Source: Girardia tigrina
Taxonomy: Eukaryota; Platyhelminthes; Tricladida; Dugesiidae
DNA: 64,000 nucleotides
Assembly: GCA_001938485.1 (NCBI GenBank)
Contig: MQRK01235832.1
Span: 59,267-123,266 of the forward strand
Direction: 5' to 3'
Shown: positions 11,403 to 21,458 of the stretch, piece after piece
Position numbering within the stretch: the first letter of the stretch is position 1
How the letters are laid out: each line of letters opens with the position of its first letter
Notes under the pieces: generated by a model
Told to the model about the DNA's origin: nothing
Seen by the model: the letters and a program-made list of their open reading frames with translations, nothing else
The model's database searches: none
Position numbers and translations under genes: made by a program

Positions 11403-11905
11403 TTATTTGTCTATGAAATATTTGTCTATCTGGTTGATAAATTTATAATAAATAATATAATTATTAACAACATCACAATTTGAATGCAAACATTTATTTA
11501 CAACGCAAACAGATTCTTCACAACAATTTTCAGTGGTCATCTTTCTTTGATTAATATAGTTTTTGATTAAATATTTAANNNNNNNNNNNNNNNNNNNNNN
11601 NNNNNNNNNNNNNNNNNNNNNNNNNNNNNNNNNNNNNNNNNNNNNNNNNNNNNNNNNNNNNNNNNNNNNNNNNNNNNNNNNNNNNNNNNNNNNNNNNNNN
11701 NNNNNNNNNNNNNNNNNNNNNNNNNNNNNNNNNNNNNNNNNNNNNNNNNNNNNNNNNNNNNNNNNNNNNNNNNNNNNNNNNNNAATTTCATTAGATTCAA
11801 ATAATTAATCAAATAACATATCAATCCCATCTGAGTAGGAGAGTCACAAATCAAAACAGCATACAAACAACAAACTTACAACATTCACAATTATCCCTCA
11901 CAATA
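11403..11905 (-). mobile_element. LTR-like repeat fossil, copy B, interrupted by an assembly gap
   Basis: On the minus strand it starts TGTGAGGGATAA at 11896 and carries the box reading CTCCTACTCAGATGGG near 11830. A short cysteine-rich frame of 45 codons (11540-11403) begins MTTENCCEESVCVVNKC. The middle is lost in the N run 11579-11783. It faces copy A (9227) in inverted orientation. Confidence 0.55.
11579..11783. other. assembly gap (N run, 205 bases)
   Basis: All bases are N. Translations across it are meaningless. Confidence 0.99.
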
Positions 11906-12024
11906 ATAATTATTGCCAAACCTTTAGACCATTATTTTTCTGTTTTTCCTTCGAAATATCAAATTTTTTATAATGTAAAATAATTATAAGTTATCTTTAA
12001 GAGATAAAATACCAATTATAAAAT

Positions 12025-12250
12025 TTATTGCGATAAATTTCAACGGATCAAACGTCATAATCAAGCAAAACTACATCAACACCGGTAAAGTGACCTTTAT
12101 ATCGAAAGATTGATTACATAATCATTTCTTAATCATTAAAATATCAAAAAATTCTCAATAAAGTAGAAGAGGATGGTGTTTGAACGTTGATGTTTTGGTA
12201 AAGGGTCCGCATCATTAGTGCTTCCCATATTATCCTCTCCCAGCAATTAT
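12025..12250 (-). mobile_element. PLE tail, degenerate
   Basis: The minus strand carries the end of the PLE protein region (GGGAGAGGATAATATGGG onward, as in the copy at 2.3 kb). It ends with a degraded hammerhead-like motif at 12028-12066, where stem II is mismatched. Solitary, 5'-truncated and old. Confidence 0.65.
12028..12066 (-). ncRNA. degenerate hammerhead-like motif, PLE copy 3
   Basis: The minus strand reads TTGATTATGACG...CGTTGAAATT. It aligns with the other PLE tails, but the CTGATGA core and stem II are both damaged, so activity is unlikely. Confidence 0.4.
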
Positions 12251-13935
12251 CAACATTTGAAAAGTACTTAAATCTACTCTACTATTTAAGCATTTCTTTC
12301 TATGTTGAGCAATGTAATTCTTATAAATGTTAAATAAATTTACAAACCTTAATTCTAGACTATAAGGCAATTTTCAAATAAAGAGCGAAAAGTCGCATAT
12401 TTCGATAATAATTATGCACAACAAAAGAAAAAGCACAAATATTTCCAAACATTACCACTTCATAATTAAATAAAAATCTTCACAAAAGGAAATTATAAGT
12501 ATTATCAAGGAGAAGATCCCTCAAACCAATGGTATCCGAAATATGGCCCACTTGACCCTCAAGAACTATCGGACTTAATTCTTCTATGCTACATCGGCTA
12601 AAGCATATCTTATTATACATTTGTTGTTATTTAAACTCATGTACAAATCCAGAGCAATTTTATTTTTCATGGATTCGATTATTCAAAAATTAAAGGCATA
12701 TGGATTGACTATGTGAGGATCACGACGAGTTATCAACTTCCATAATCGATCCATAAGCCAAACAATTGGGACTCATTAATTTAATGGTACTTTCTATAGC
12801 AAAACAACAATGTCGTCGCCATCATCTGCAAATATTTACTGAGTCAACAGGTGAAAATGACGACTACTTTACTGAATTTAGTAAACTACTGATGACCAAA
12901 TGTACTTATAACCCAGTTATAGATAGTAATACCTGAAGATGTATTAGAGTTTTATCGTGGAATGATTATGAAAGGCCTAATGGGTTACGGTTTTACACTG
13001 AGATGTAAATAGACTATCATAACTAGGTATTCAATCTATACCTTGACCAAAATTGTCTTGCATGATTGAGAACAAGAATAAACCCATCTAGAATTAATTT
13101 GATTAATCTATTCAATCTCCATAATTGAACTTCCCAGATATTGTTTTTTATAATTATTTGAAGTATATTATACTTCCACAAAATTAGACAGGATTGTAAG
13201 AAGGGTGTACTATAGAAAACAGTAAAGCAACCAGGGAGGTTCAAGGGTGCCTTTGAAACACCCAAATTTTTCTAATTATATTTAATATTTATAAAAAAAT
13301 AAAAATGAAATAAATTTAATTTGAAAATTCGACTCAAATTCAAATTCCTATACTCGTATGTAAAAACAACATTATTTAAATTCATGTATTTATTCCGAGT
13401 TTTAAAAGAAATTAATTAAATACATATTTTTTGAAATATTTAATGGGTTAAAAATTATTTTTTGCACCCCCCAATAAGAATTGCTGGTTGCACCCCTGAG
13501 AGAAAGTATTTCTATCAAACTTCAAAATCCGCCGAATTTGCCACCAATGACTCCTAATTTATTCATTTAGCGAAACTTTTCAATTTATATCTCATTACAA
13601 AAAAATATTTTTATTTAATTTATATCATTCTTAAATTAAGCTTTGATCAAAACCACGCAAAATATATTTGATAGCCATCTTTAAAATTTGTAGAACATCC
13701 TCTACATTTCTATATCTTTATAAGGAATGCCTCGTTGTTTTAATATATCATCATCAGCAAACATAAGTTAGTACTAATAATTAAAAAAAACCTCTAAAAT
13801 AAATCACAAACGCTCCATGAATCACAAGCTAATCTGGGATGGATTCAAACATCTGTTTAAAGGTTTCATTAGGGAAATGATGCATAATATAGAGATGATA
13901 TAATATAAAGATATATAATTTTCGATGAAATCTTC
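12251..13935. other. intronic DNA, nothing firmly identified
   Basis: A less AT-rich patch at 12480-13010 has short open pieces on the plus strand that could be a decayed transposon protein, but I cannot place it in a family. The rest is AT-rich. Confidence 0.4.
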
Positions 13936-14965
13936 TTGATTATTAATAACGAGAATATCTCTCCATTTTTAAATTATATGAATTCTTTGCATTTAAATGT
14001 AAAGTTCACTATGGAGACCGAGAATGACAATAAATTATCGTTACTGGATTTCTTAATTGAGAGAAAGAATGGTTCTTATGAGACTGAGATTTACAGAAAG
14101 AAAACTGATACAGGGTTGTATACAACCCCGAATATTTTTTGTGAATCTAAATATCATAGAAATATGATATTATGGGCGTTTTTCATCTACATATAGGCGA
14201 TGTGATGAAAGTCTTAATAAATTAACAAAATTGTTATATGATAATGGATTTTCCAAATCAGTAGTTGATAATCCAACGAAAGAAACTAGTGATAAATTAA
14301 TTGAAAAAAGTAATAGTAGAAAACTTACAGATGTTCAAGATCAAGATCAATCTTGTAACACTTATAAAAATAGTTTAAATCTTAGATACATTTTAACCGT
14401 ACCTTATTCAGAAGGTTTTAAAACATTTAAAAATTTTATTTTAAAAGCAGTAGATAATACAATAAATTTAAAAATAATCTCCCGTACCCAAAAATTGAAG
14501 GTATGTTTAGTAATAAATCTTCAACACCGTTATGATTGTGTTCGGATCTCATTAACCAATATACATGTAATGGGTATAATGTCATATACTTTGGAGGGAG
14601 TTCACGTCATCTCTGTAAAAGAATCCAGGAATACAGTCGTAAGGAAAGTAATATTGCTTGACATAGTAAACATTGCAAAGGGGAGATAAACATCCATAAC
14701 TTTAAAATTATATGCACTCAATTTAAGAATTAATGGGAGAGAGTGACATGTGAAGCGTTATGTATAAGATCTTTGGATCCTAAAATTAACGTTCAAAATG
14801 CATTCTCGACAACTTTATTGATAGTTTTTAAATGCTTTATTGATGACGTATTGATTACATAATCATTATCGGCAGTATATAAGTCCATTTCTTTTTTAAA
14901 AATTAGTTGTTCTGACGATTACGGTTAATCCGTCGAAATTAATAAACATTTTCAATTGGCTTTCA
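13936..14965 (+). mobile_element. Penelope-like element, 5'-truncated (RT, GIY-YIG remnant, 3' hammerhead tail)
   Basis: The first open piece reads SPFLNYMNSLHLNVKF, NKLSLLDFLIERKNGSYETE and IYRKKTDTGLYT. This is the PLE reverse-transcriptase C-terminal block (family LNxxHxNIKFTxExE, FLDxxI, YRKPTxTxxY). A linker follows, then a degraded GIY-YIG endonuclease block around 14510-14690 (SSRHLCKRIQEY). The tail shows TATATAAGTCC and a hammerhead-like motif at 14905. The element is broken in several places. It lies in the sense-opposite orientation inside the canoe region. Confidence 0.85.
14905..14947 (+). ncRNA. hammerhead ribozyme-like motif, PLE copy 4
   Basis: CTGACGA core, stem II ACGG/CCGT, GAAA core, short stem III, then AAACATT. 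GTT before the core can pair with AAC after it as stem I. This is the only motif of the set attached to a recognisable upstream RT. Confidence 0.55.
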
Positions 14966-15307
14966 ACTTTTAATTTTAACGAATATAGAGAAAAACGACT
15001 TTTGAATCCAAATATTGTACAAATGCGAGTAATAAAGATCACTTGCTCTGAATCAGTGTGCTAAGAAGAATACATAGAACAGAAAGAATTAAATAGACAC
15101 ATGAGAAGATTGCACTTGAACACAGCGCCACCGATATTAATTATTAAATATTAATAATCAGTAATATTTAAGTTTATTACATTTTCTTATTTTTATTTTA
15201 ATATTTTTGAATCTGAGTGATTGTTGTTGATGAAACCAAATATTTACCAAAATATTGAGATTATATATCGAGATTTATATTAATAAATAAGTATAAAATT
15301 TAATTAC
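14966..15307. other. intronic DNA, nothing identified
   Basis: Between the PLE tail and canoe exon 6; no open frame of interest. Confidence 0.5.
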
Positions 15308-15799
15308 CATTTCAATGCTCGGAATATTTTGACTTTCATATGAATCGGTATTATATGATGAACCTTCGAGGTAATCCGATGACAAAGAGAAGGAATCTGT
15401 ACTACCCCTATAGGTGAAAGGCTTTAATTCTCCAGAAGATTTTGTTTGTTTCATATGCCATCCTCGGAAAGCTGACATAGATTCTTCATAAGATGGAAGG
15501 GGTTTCTTTTCTGGTTCTATTCTTTTTTCCAAATGTAAAGAACTGTCAGATTGTGGAGGGGATGAATAAATCTTATTACTACTGTCATTATTATTAATAA
15601 AGTCATTTCGATGTAATTGAATCGGTCGTTCTTCAAAACGATATCTTGAATGATATTGAATTTCACCTTTTTTATAATTTACGGATTCTGATTTTTTTAT
15701 GATAGATTTTTTTACGAGATTTTCTTTTGAAAAATCGGGAGATGGATGACGATTTCTGATCTTCTTCGATTTTAGTAAATCGGGAGGACATTTGATAAC
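15308..15799 (-). CDS. cno: canoe/afadin exon 6 (post-RA disordered linker)
   Basis: 492 nt, 164 codons, open in phase 0 from a CATCAG acceptor to a GTAATT donor at 15307. The first residues VIKCPPDLLKSKKI align with the afadin segment LKRRPPDYIPKKTKKH right after RA2. The rest is basic and serine-rich with LPSYEESMSAFRGW, probably disordered. It follows exon 5 after a 4.2-kb intron that contains three PLE insertions. The later part does not align with vertebrate afadin as I recall it, as is usual for this linker. Confidence 0.85.
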
Positions 15800-17160
15800 C
15801 TGATGTAGAATCAATTGAAAATAATTTAAAAATTGTTCACCATAATCAATTAACTTCTAAAAACTTTTTTATAAATTAAAAAAAATAAATAATCAAAAAA
15901 TATAAATTAAAACATTCGTGTCAAAATTTTCTTAATTAAAAAGATGAATTTCTTTTTTATTAAAAAAATCTTTTAATTTTAATTTATTTTTGTGAATTAA
16001 TTTCAACGATTTGTTAAATGGTAAAATTTGTGACCCGACAAAAGAGCCAATTATTAAAAAGTTATTGAATATTTAAAAAAAGGATAGGTTTTTAATTTTG
16101 TTTTATGTTATGTTTATTATGGTGAGTAAGTTTTGGTCATTAGATTTTTATTCACTTTGTTTTTAATTTATTTTTAATTTTCGTGTTAAAATATTTAACA
16201 AAATAAAGTATTTAGAAAGAAATCGAAAGTGATAAACGTACTAGTGTGCATAAAATTATACTAAAAATGATTCTGAAAGCAAAAGAATAGAACTAAAAAT
16301 AAAAACATTTAAATATTATTTGATAATTTTTTTAAGAAAATATTTTTAAAAATTAAAATTTAACAAAAAATCGAATAAGAAATTGATAATTCATTTTATT
16401 ATTTTCAATTATTTGGTACAAAAATATGAAAATTCAATCAAGTAATTTTTATGCATTTGATATTATTTTATAACTTATTTTTTAGAAAATATTTGAAAAA
16501 GAAATCAAAAATAAAAAAAAATATTAGTTCAAAAATCAGTAATAAATATGAAAAAATATTAAATTCTACAAAATATAAATTAAATATTAAAATTTATTTT
16601 TGTCATTTAATAATTTATTTTCAAAAAGTCATATTTGAAAATTGAAATATATATTTTAAATTAATCAAAAATCAACAAAAAAATATTAATTTTTGATTTT
16701 TGAAATTAGTTTGACACTAATAATGAAAATTTTTAATAAAAATTTTAGTTAATCCTTTGTTGTTTTTTATATATTACAAAATATTTAATTATAAACATAA
16801 GTTTTATTCAAAATTAAAAACAATTATTCAAGAAAAATATTATAATTCAAAAATTAAAAAAATCAACGTTTTATCAAAATTAAAAAAATTTTAAAAATTC
16901 ATCACAAAGTATTTACAAAATTGAAAAATAAATTTTATTCTTTAAATAATTTTATTTTATTTTAATTAAAATTAATTCAATTATTAATTTACACATATTT
17001 TATTAATTTAACATATTCTTTTATTTCATTTATTTATCTTCCGACAACCAGTCCCTAAGTAAATTAATTTAGAATAATTTTATTGAAAAATCTTCTGACC
17101 AAAAAATCCTTTACCAAGAAAATATATTAAATTTTGTTATCCTACGATCAAATTAATTTA
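15800..17160. other. AT-rich intron 5 DNA, nothing identified
   Basis: Almost pure A/T blocks. The open stretch at 16451-16645 is lysine/isoleucine-rich translation of A/T runs and is not called. Confidence 0.5.
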
Positions 17161-17193
17161 AAATCAAAAACGCCATTAAAATCAAATGTTATT

Positions 17194-17236
17194 GTCGCAA
17201 TATATTTCGGTGGATTTTCCACCATCTTCAGGCTGA
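17194..17236 (-). ncRNA. hammerhead-like motif, PLE copy 5 (subfamily 2)
   Basis: The minus strand reads CTGAAGA, a stem II region of a different sequence from the 2-kb and 19-kb copies, and CGAAATATATT. Pairing of stem II is weaker than in subfamily 1 if CTGAAGA is taken as the core, so the call is tentative. Confidence 0.45.
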
Positions 17237-17488
17237 ATTAACGACAATTTCGCTGTTTTATATATAGTAAATTAATGATTATATAAACATCTTGCATAAT
17301 AAATAATTAAATATTTTCAACAAAGTGGAAGAGAGACTTGTTTGAGCATTAATGGACGGATTAAGTGATTTAATCAATAATGCCTCACAAGTAACTCTTT
17401 CCCGATAGTTTTTAAAATTACTGTACCATATTTTAAAATTAGTTGTTTTCACATTAAAATCATTTCTAAATCTCACAAATTTCAAGGT

Positions 17489-17818
17489 ATGTTCTGCAAT
17501 AAATCTCGTACTCCTTTGAGTTTATGTTCCAATCTGGTTTATCAATTTTCGTGTAAGGGGTGCAACATTGGAGAGACGTCTCGTCATCTCTGTAAACGGA
17601 TTCAGGGGCATGGACGATTGGGTAATGGGAGTTATATTGCTGGACATATGAAGGGTTGTAAATCGGAGGTGAAAACAACTAATTTTAAAATATTGTGCAG
17701 TAATTTTAAAAATTATCGGGAAAGAGTTACTTGTGAGGCATTATTGATTAAATCACTTAATCCGTCCATTAATGTCCAAACAAGTCTCTCTTCCAATTTG
17801 TTGAGAATATTTAATTAG
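17489..17818 (+). CDS. GIY-YIG endonuclease domain of a PLE (partial)
   Basis: 109 codons without a stop: CxxC-like metal ligands (FSCKGC), the GET-R block, an Arg/His-containing helix (CKRIQGHGR), an HMKGC motif and the conserved C-terminal helix. The first residue is not a true start; the RT part is missing upstream. This is the best-preserved PLE coding piece in the window. Confidence 0.8.
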   Translation: MFCNKSRTPLSLCSNLVYQFSCKGCNIGETSRHLCKRIQGHGRLGNGSYIAGHMKGCKSEVKTTNFKILCSNFKNYRERVTCEALLIKSLNPSINVQTSLSSNLLRIFN

Positions 17819-17883
17819 TTATTACGCAAGATGTTTGCATAACCATCAATTTGCTATATATAAAACAGCGAAATTGTTGTTAA

Positions 17884-17928
17884 TTCAGCCTGAAGATGGT
17901 GGAAAATCCATCGAAATATATTGCGACA
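17884..17928 (+). ncRNA. hammerhead-like motif, PLE copy 6 (subfamily 2)
   Basis: Inverted partner of copy 5: CTGAAGATGG, then CCATCGAAAT. GATGG/CCATC can pair perfectly, but this uses bases of the CTGAAGA box. The fold must be tested before calling it active. Confidence 0.45.
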
Positions 17929-17961
17929 ATAACATTTGATTTTAATGGCGTTTTTGATTTT

Positions 17962-18856
17962 AATAAAAATTTTCCATTATTTTTAAATCAACTTAAATTA
18001 ATTTTATTTCATATAATTATCTTCTGACTAAAAATTCCCGACAAAAATATATGTAAAATTTTATCAAAAAAATGTTTTAATATTTTAATCTTGGTTATAA
18101 TTTTTTCATTATTTTAATAAACTTTTAATTTAAAATTATGACCCGGTAATTAATTCTATAATAATATGTCCGCTTGTTTTCTAAGTAAACAGGTTTTATA
18201 AACAAAACTTGTCTTTTTCCAGGAAAAGACCATTGGAAATTCTCGCGAATCAAAATTCCAACAATTATAATAATTTTTAAAAAAACTAAAAACAAAAGTT
18301 GACTTTTTGATGGCCAAAGTGATACAATGACTTTTTAGTTGAATGAGTTTTCTCATTGAATAGATCAAATGAATGCTATAAAATTTTTATGAAGTAATTC
18401 AACAATTCATTGAGTGAGACCAAATAGAAAAAAGCAGTTCACACAAAATATAATATAATAATATAAAAGTCTCAAAAATATTTTATTATCTTGTAAAAGA
18501 AAATTAAATCATGTTTCAGTATGTAATTATGCTCGGGTTTGGATACTTTAGAGGTATATTAAAAAAAACAAATGAAAGCCTAACTTAAAATACATGAAAT
18601 CGAAATTTAGATAATCAATTTTTCCTTTTAAAATAAATAGGAAAAAAGTTTAGTTTATTGAATGACTTATCTTAGCATACCCTTATCTTAACCCTTAGGT
18701 AGAATTTTATTTATACAAGTATCTTTTGGGTAACTTACGCAGAGCGTTCAATAAGTACACAACCTAAGGTAAGAAAAATGTAAAACCAAATTTTAATTTC
18801 AAAACTTTAATATATTAATTTAAAATTATTAAAAAAAAAAAAAAAATTAAAAAAAA
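17962..18856. other. AT-rich intron 5 DNA, nothing identified
   Basis: No gene or repeat recognised apart from homopolymer runs near 18830. Confidence 0.5.
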
Positions 18857-18931
18857 CAAATTAAAATTTGTGAATAAATTGAAATAAAATTGGCAAGTTA
18901 TTAAAATCAAAACTTGAAAGCCAATTAAAAA

Positions 18932-18975
18932 CGTTTATTAATTTCGACGGTTTAACCGTCATCGTCAGAACAACT
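18932..18975 (-). ncRNA. hammerhead ribozyme-like motif, PLE copy 7
   Basis: The minus strand reads GTTCTGACGA, then stem II GACGGT/ACCGTC (6 bp, loop TAA), then CGAAATTAATA and AAC, which pairs with the GTT before the core. All expected core bases are present; one extra T lies before stem II. Confidence 0.65.
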
Positions 18976-19064
18976 TTGTTGAGAGTTTTTAAATGATGTG
19001 CTGATTACGTATTGATTGCATAATCATTAACTGCACTATATAAGTAAATTTCGTTTGAAAAATC

Positions 19065-19110
19065 ATTTGTTCTGACGATGACGGTTAAACCGTCGAAATT
19101 AATAAACGTT
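19065..19110 (+). ncRNA. hammerhead ribozyme-like motif, PLE copy 8
   Basis: Exact inverted twin of copy 7, pointing outward to the right. Best-preserved pair of the set. Confidence 0.65.
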
Positions 19111-19193
19111 TTTAATTGGCTTTCAAGTTTTGATTTTAATAACTTGCCAATTTTATTTCAATTTATTCACAAATTTTAATTTGTTTGTGTGAT

Positions 19194-20019
19194 TTAATAA
19201 ATTAATATATGTTTTAATTTCTGTAATTGTTTTATTTTATCAAACGCATTAACTTTTTTTGCCACATTTTGGATTTTCGTCAGTGCAAGGATTTCAGACG
19301 TCGAATATAGGAGCGTTCTTTGTTTCGACGAAGACGACGTGCAGTGAGATATACGATCTTTTGCAGCCAACTTATTTACATGATTCCTCATGTAAAAAAA
19401 CTGTTTTTCCTCAAACAAATCATGTCAGCCACAATAAATATTTCATACAGTTCATGAAAAAGAATCTAGGAAAATTCATTGATTGCAATTAACCGACAGC
19501 AATTCATCACCGGTAAATTAATCGACGAAAAATTCATAGTCACAACAATTCACTGAGCAGTTTCACTGATTTAAATGGAAGAAAAGTGTAACTGAAGCTC
19601 AATAAATGCTTGTATAAGTTTATAGATACAATTTTCGAACATAATCATCATTTATAGAAAGGTTGTACAATTTCAAACACAAACACGGTTGCATTGCTCA
19701 ATAAAGATTCGAGTCGTAAATGAGAATGATAAATGAGTATGAAGCAAATTCCTAAAATTAGTAAACTATTCTTGGTTGAGAACTCACAAATACCAATCAA
19801 ATAGACAAAAGTTTAAATGTATATAAAATATTTTTACATCTGTTAGAAAAAATACTGGTTAAAAGGTTGCAAAGCTTCCTTTTGAGTAATTAAACATTCT
19901 ACGGTTAATAGCAGTTTTAAACAGTCGAAAATTATATTTACCAAGTGTCTATAACCGACAGAACACATTTCTTTAATGATTACAATATAATACAAGGGTC
20001 TTGATAAAGGTGACCTTAC
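19194..20019. other. intron 5 DNA with a small coding-like islet
   Basis: Around 19260-19420 composition is balanced, and the minus strand contains a short cysteine motif NPCTDENPKCGKK in a frame broken by stops. It could be a decayed exon or chance. Nothing else recognised. Confidence 0.3.
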
Positions 20020-20297
20020 CTTGAATCTGGTAAATTCGGCATTCTTGTTGGACTGCAATAAAATCTGCAAAGGCGATTCCCATTTCTTTAAAAGAACTTC
20101 AGATTCGACCTTTTGACTATTGGGTGCCTTATATACACATTTGACTAAACAGTAATCCTTTTCCTTTTCGTTTTCTAAACTGTACTTGTCCAGAATCTCC
20201 CGAATAACGAATTCAGCAGTATCATTTATTGACAACAACAGAGATTTGTATGGAATAAGAGGGTTAAGGCTTTCACCGTAGATTTTAAGAGTACCAC
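20020..20297 (-). CDS. cno: canoe/afadin exon 5 (RA domain 2)
   Basis: 278 nt from an AATTTAG acceptor (20298-20299) to a GTAAGG donor (20019). With the base carried from exon 4 it reads GGTLKIYGESLNPLIPYKSL, then a stretch with EKDYCLVKCVY and ESPLQILLQS. Afadin RA domain 2 reads GGTLRIYADSLKPNIPYK, PKDYCIARV and CPLQIFREW. The match and the phase agreement on both sides make the call firm. Confidence 0.92.
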
Positions 20298-21250
20298 CTA
20301 AATTAAAAAAATTCTAATTAAATGAAGTAGAAATAATTTAATGGGGGTCAAAATTAAACAGGGTAGTGGTTCAAAAAGGTCGCACTTAATTCTGAGCGGG
20401 TCGTAAAAATGAAAATTAAAAATATTTAAGGTCACAAGTGCATTTAATGTCTGTATTATAATAAATCGTCGTCCCATGTGATTGGGAAATATAAACGTAT
20501 TTATGATTAGGGAATGTATTTTTTCCTGAGACTCTATATATCTCTCCCAAGAAATGCTTTAAATATCCGACTTTAGAAAACATTATCTTTAAATCCAAGA
20601 AAGCTACTCTATTTCGATAACCTACATTTGCAAGTAATGCTCAATGCTCAAAGTGCAATGATTGTCGAGAAATAATGAAAATCTGGATTCTACTGGTTAA
20701 AAGTCTGCAAATTTTATTTAAAAATTATGGTACAGACTTAAGGGTTTTTCTGAATAGATTCTATCACAAAATTTTGCCTTTTTTGGATTGGGATTACTCA
20801 GTGACAGTCGATTTTAATGTCTTGATAGGTCAGGAAATCAGATCCTAGGATTAGTCGGTTGATGTCTGCAAGAATGAAGTGATATTTGAAGGTTATATTT
20901 ATCTCAACAATACGAAATTTGAGTCTCAGTTTTCCATAGGTAAAAATGTCGTTGCCGTTTGCTGCTATCGATTTTCAAGTGCACGAGAAAAAGTCGGAAC
21001 TGAATTGATTTTTCGGTGGTATGCTGATAGACCCCATGTCAATTGTTCTTTCATATCACATTTTCTTGATGCAGTGATCTAGTGATAACTATTCTTTTCC
21101 GTCGTCCGTTGTTTAATCATCATTAATTATACTGTTCATCACGTTAATGTAGTCCTTGTATTTTTAATTAATACTGTACATAAAAGGATTTATGGTAAGA
21201 TATTTATGTTCATTGAATCTTTTTCTACTGCAATTATACTGAAAATTGAT
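20298..21250. other. intron 4 DNA, nothing firmly identified
   Basis: Near 20356-20400 a sequence CAGGGTAGTGGTTC with AAGGTCGC resembles a hAT terminus, without a partner. At 20750-21085 plus-strand pieces such as VDFNVLIGQEI weakly resemble a LINE endonuclease; too weak to call. Confidence 0.3.
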
Positions 21251-21421
21251 AAAACCTCTTTTTTGTAACTTAAAAGCATTGTTGATAAGATCATGTGATC
21301 CAAAAACTAATATTCAAACACCACTCTCAACTAATTTGTTAAGAGTTTTCGATTAGACTTACGTAAGTGATTGCACAATCATTCATTTCTTATATAAAAG
21401 CAATAAAGAAGAACATAATCA

Positions 21422-21458
21422 GTGATCTGATGATGACGGTTAGACCGTCGAAATATAC
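21422..21458 (+). ncRNA. hammerhead-like motif, PLE copy 9, split by a transposon
   Basis: CTGATGA core, stem II GACGGT/ACCGTC, then CGAAATA. The mariner-type element begins at the next base, in the TA that would form stem III and the cleavage site, so the motif is interrupted. Confidence 0.6.

Larger units (their letters stand above)
17161..17961. mobile_element. Penelope-like element in head-to-head fold-back form with GIY-YIG domain
   Basis: Arms 17161-17452 and 17669-17961 are reverse complements of about 292 bases at high identity. The plus-strand piece (17489-17818) reads a GIY-YIG endonuclease block: LVYQFSCKGCNIGETSRHLC, KRIQGHGRLGNGSYIAGHMK and VTCEALLIKSLNPSI, ending LLRIFN. PLE GIY-YIG domains nick the target and prime reverse transcription. 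Here the usual YIGET reads NIGET. The minus arm is a second, shorter copy of the same 3' end. Each arm ends with an outward hammerhead-like motif. It sits in canoe intron 5. Confidence 0.88.
18857..19183. mobile_element. PLE tail bounded by a perfect 117-bp inverted repeat
   Basis: Bases 18857-18973 and 19067-19183 are exact reverse complements over 117 positions. Each arm holds a hammerhead-like motif, the PLE 3' end (GGCTTTCAAGTTTTGATTTT) and about 43 further bases that are not PLE sequence when compared with the 62.7-kb copy. The unique centre (18974-19066) is the end of the PLE protein (TTLLRVFK then stop) and the TATA-like tail. Zero divergence between arms means a young insertion or ongoing gene conversion. 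Confidence 0.85.

Noticed and set aside
11563-11866. Open frames spanning the N run
   Set aside because: Most codons are unknown; the frame is an artefact of the gap.
12480-13010. Possible decayed protein in the canoe region
   Set aside because: Short open pieces only, no recognisable motif; left as unassigned.
17279-17678. Minus-strand frames of 68 and 70 codons in the fold-back PLE
   Set aside because: One is the second arm of the inverted repeat and the other is antisense to the GIY-YIG domain.
20750-21085. Possible LINE endonuclease (VDFNVLIGQEI)
   Set aside because: One short resemblance without the other endonuclease motifs.
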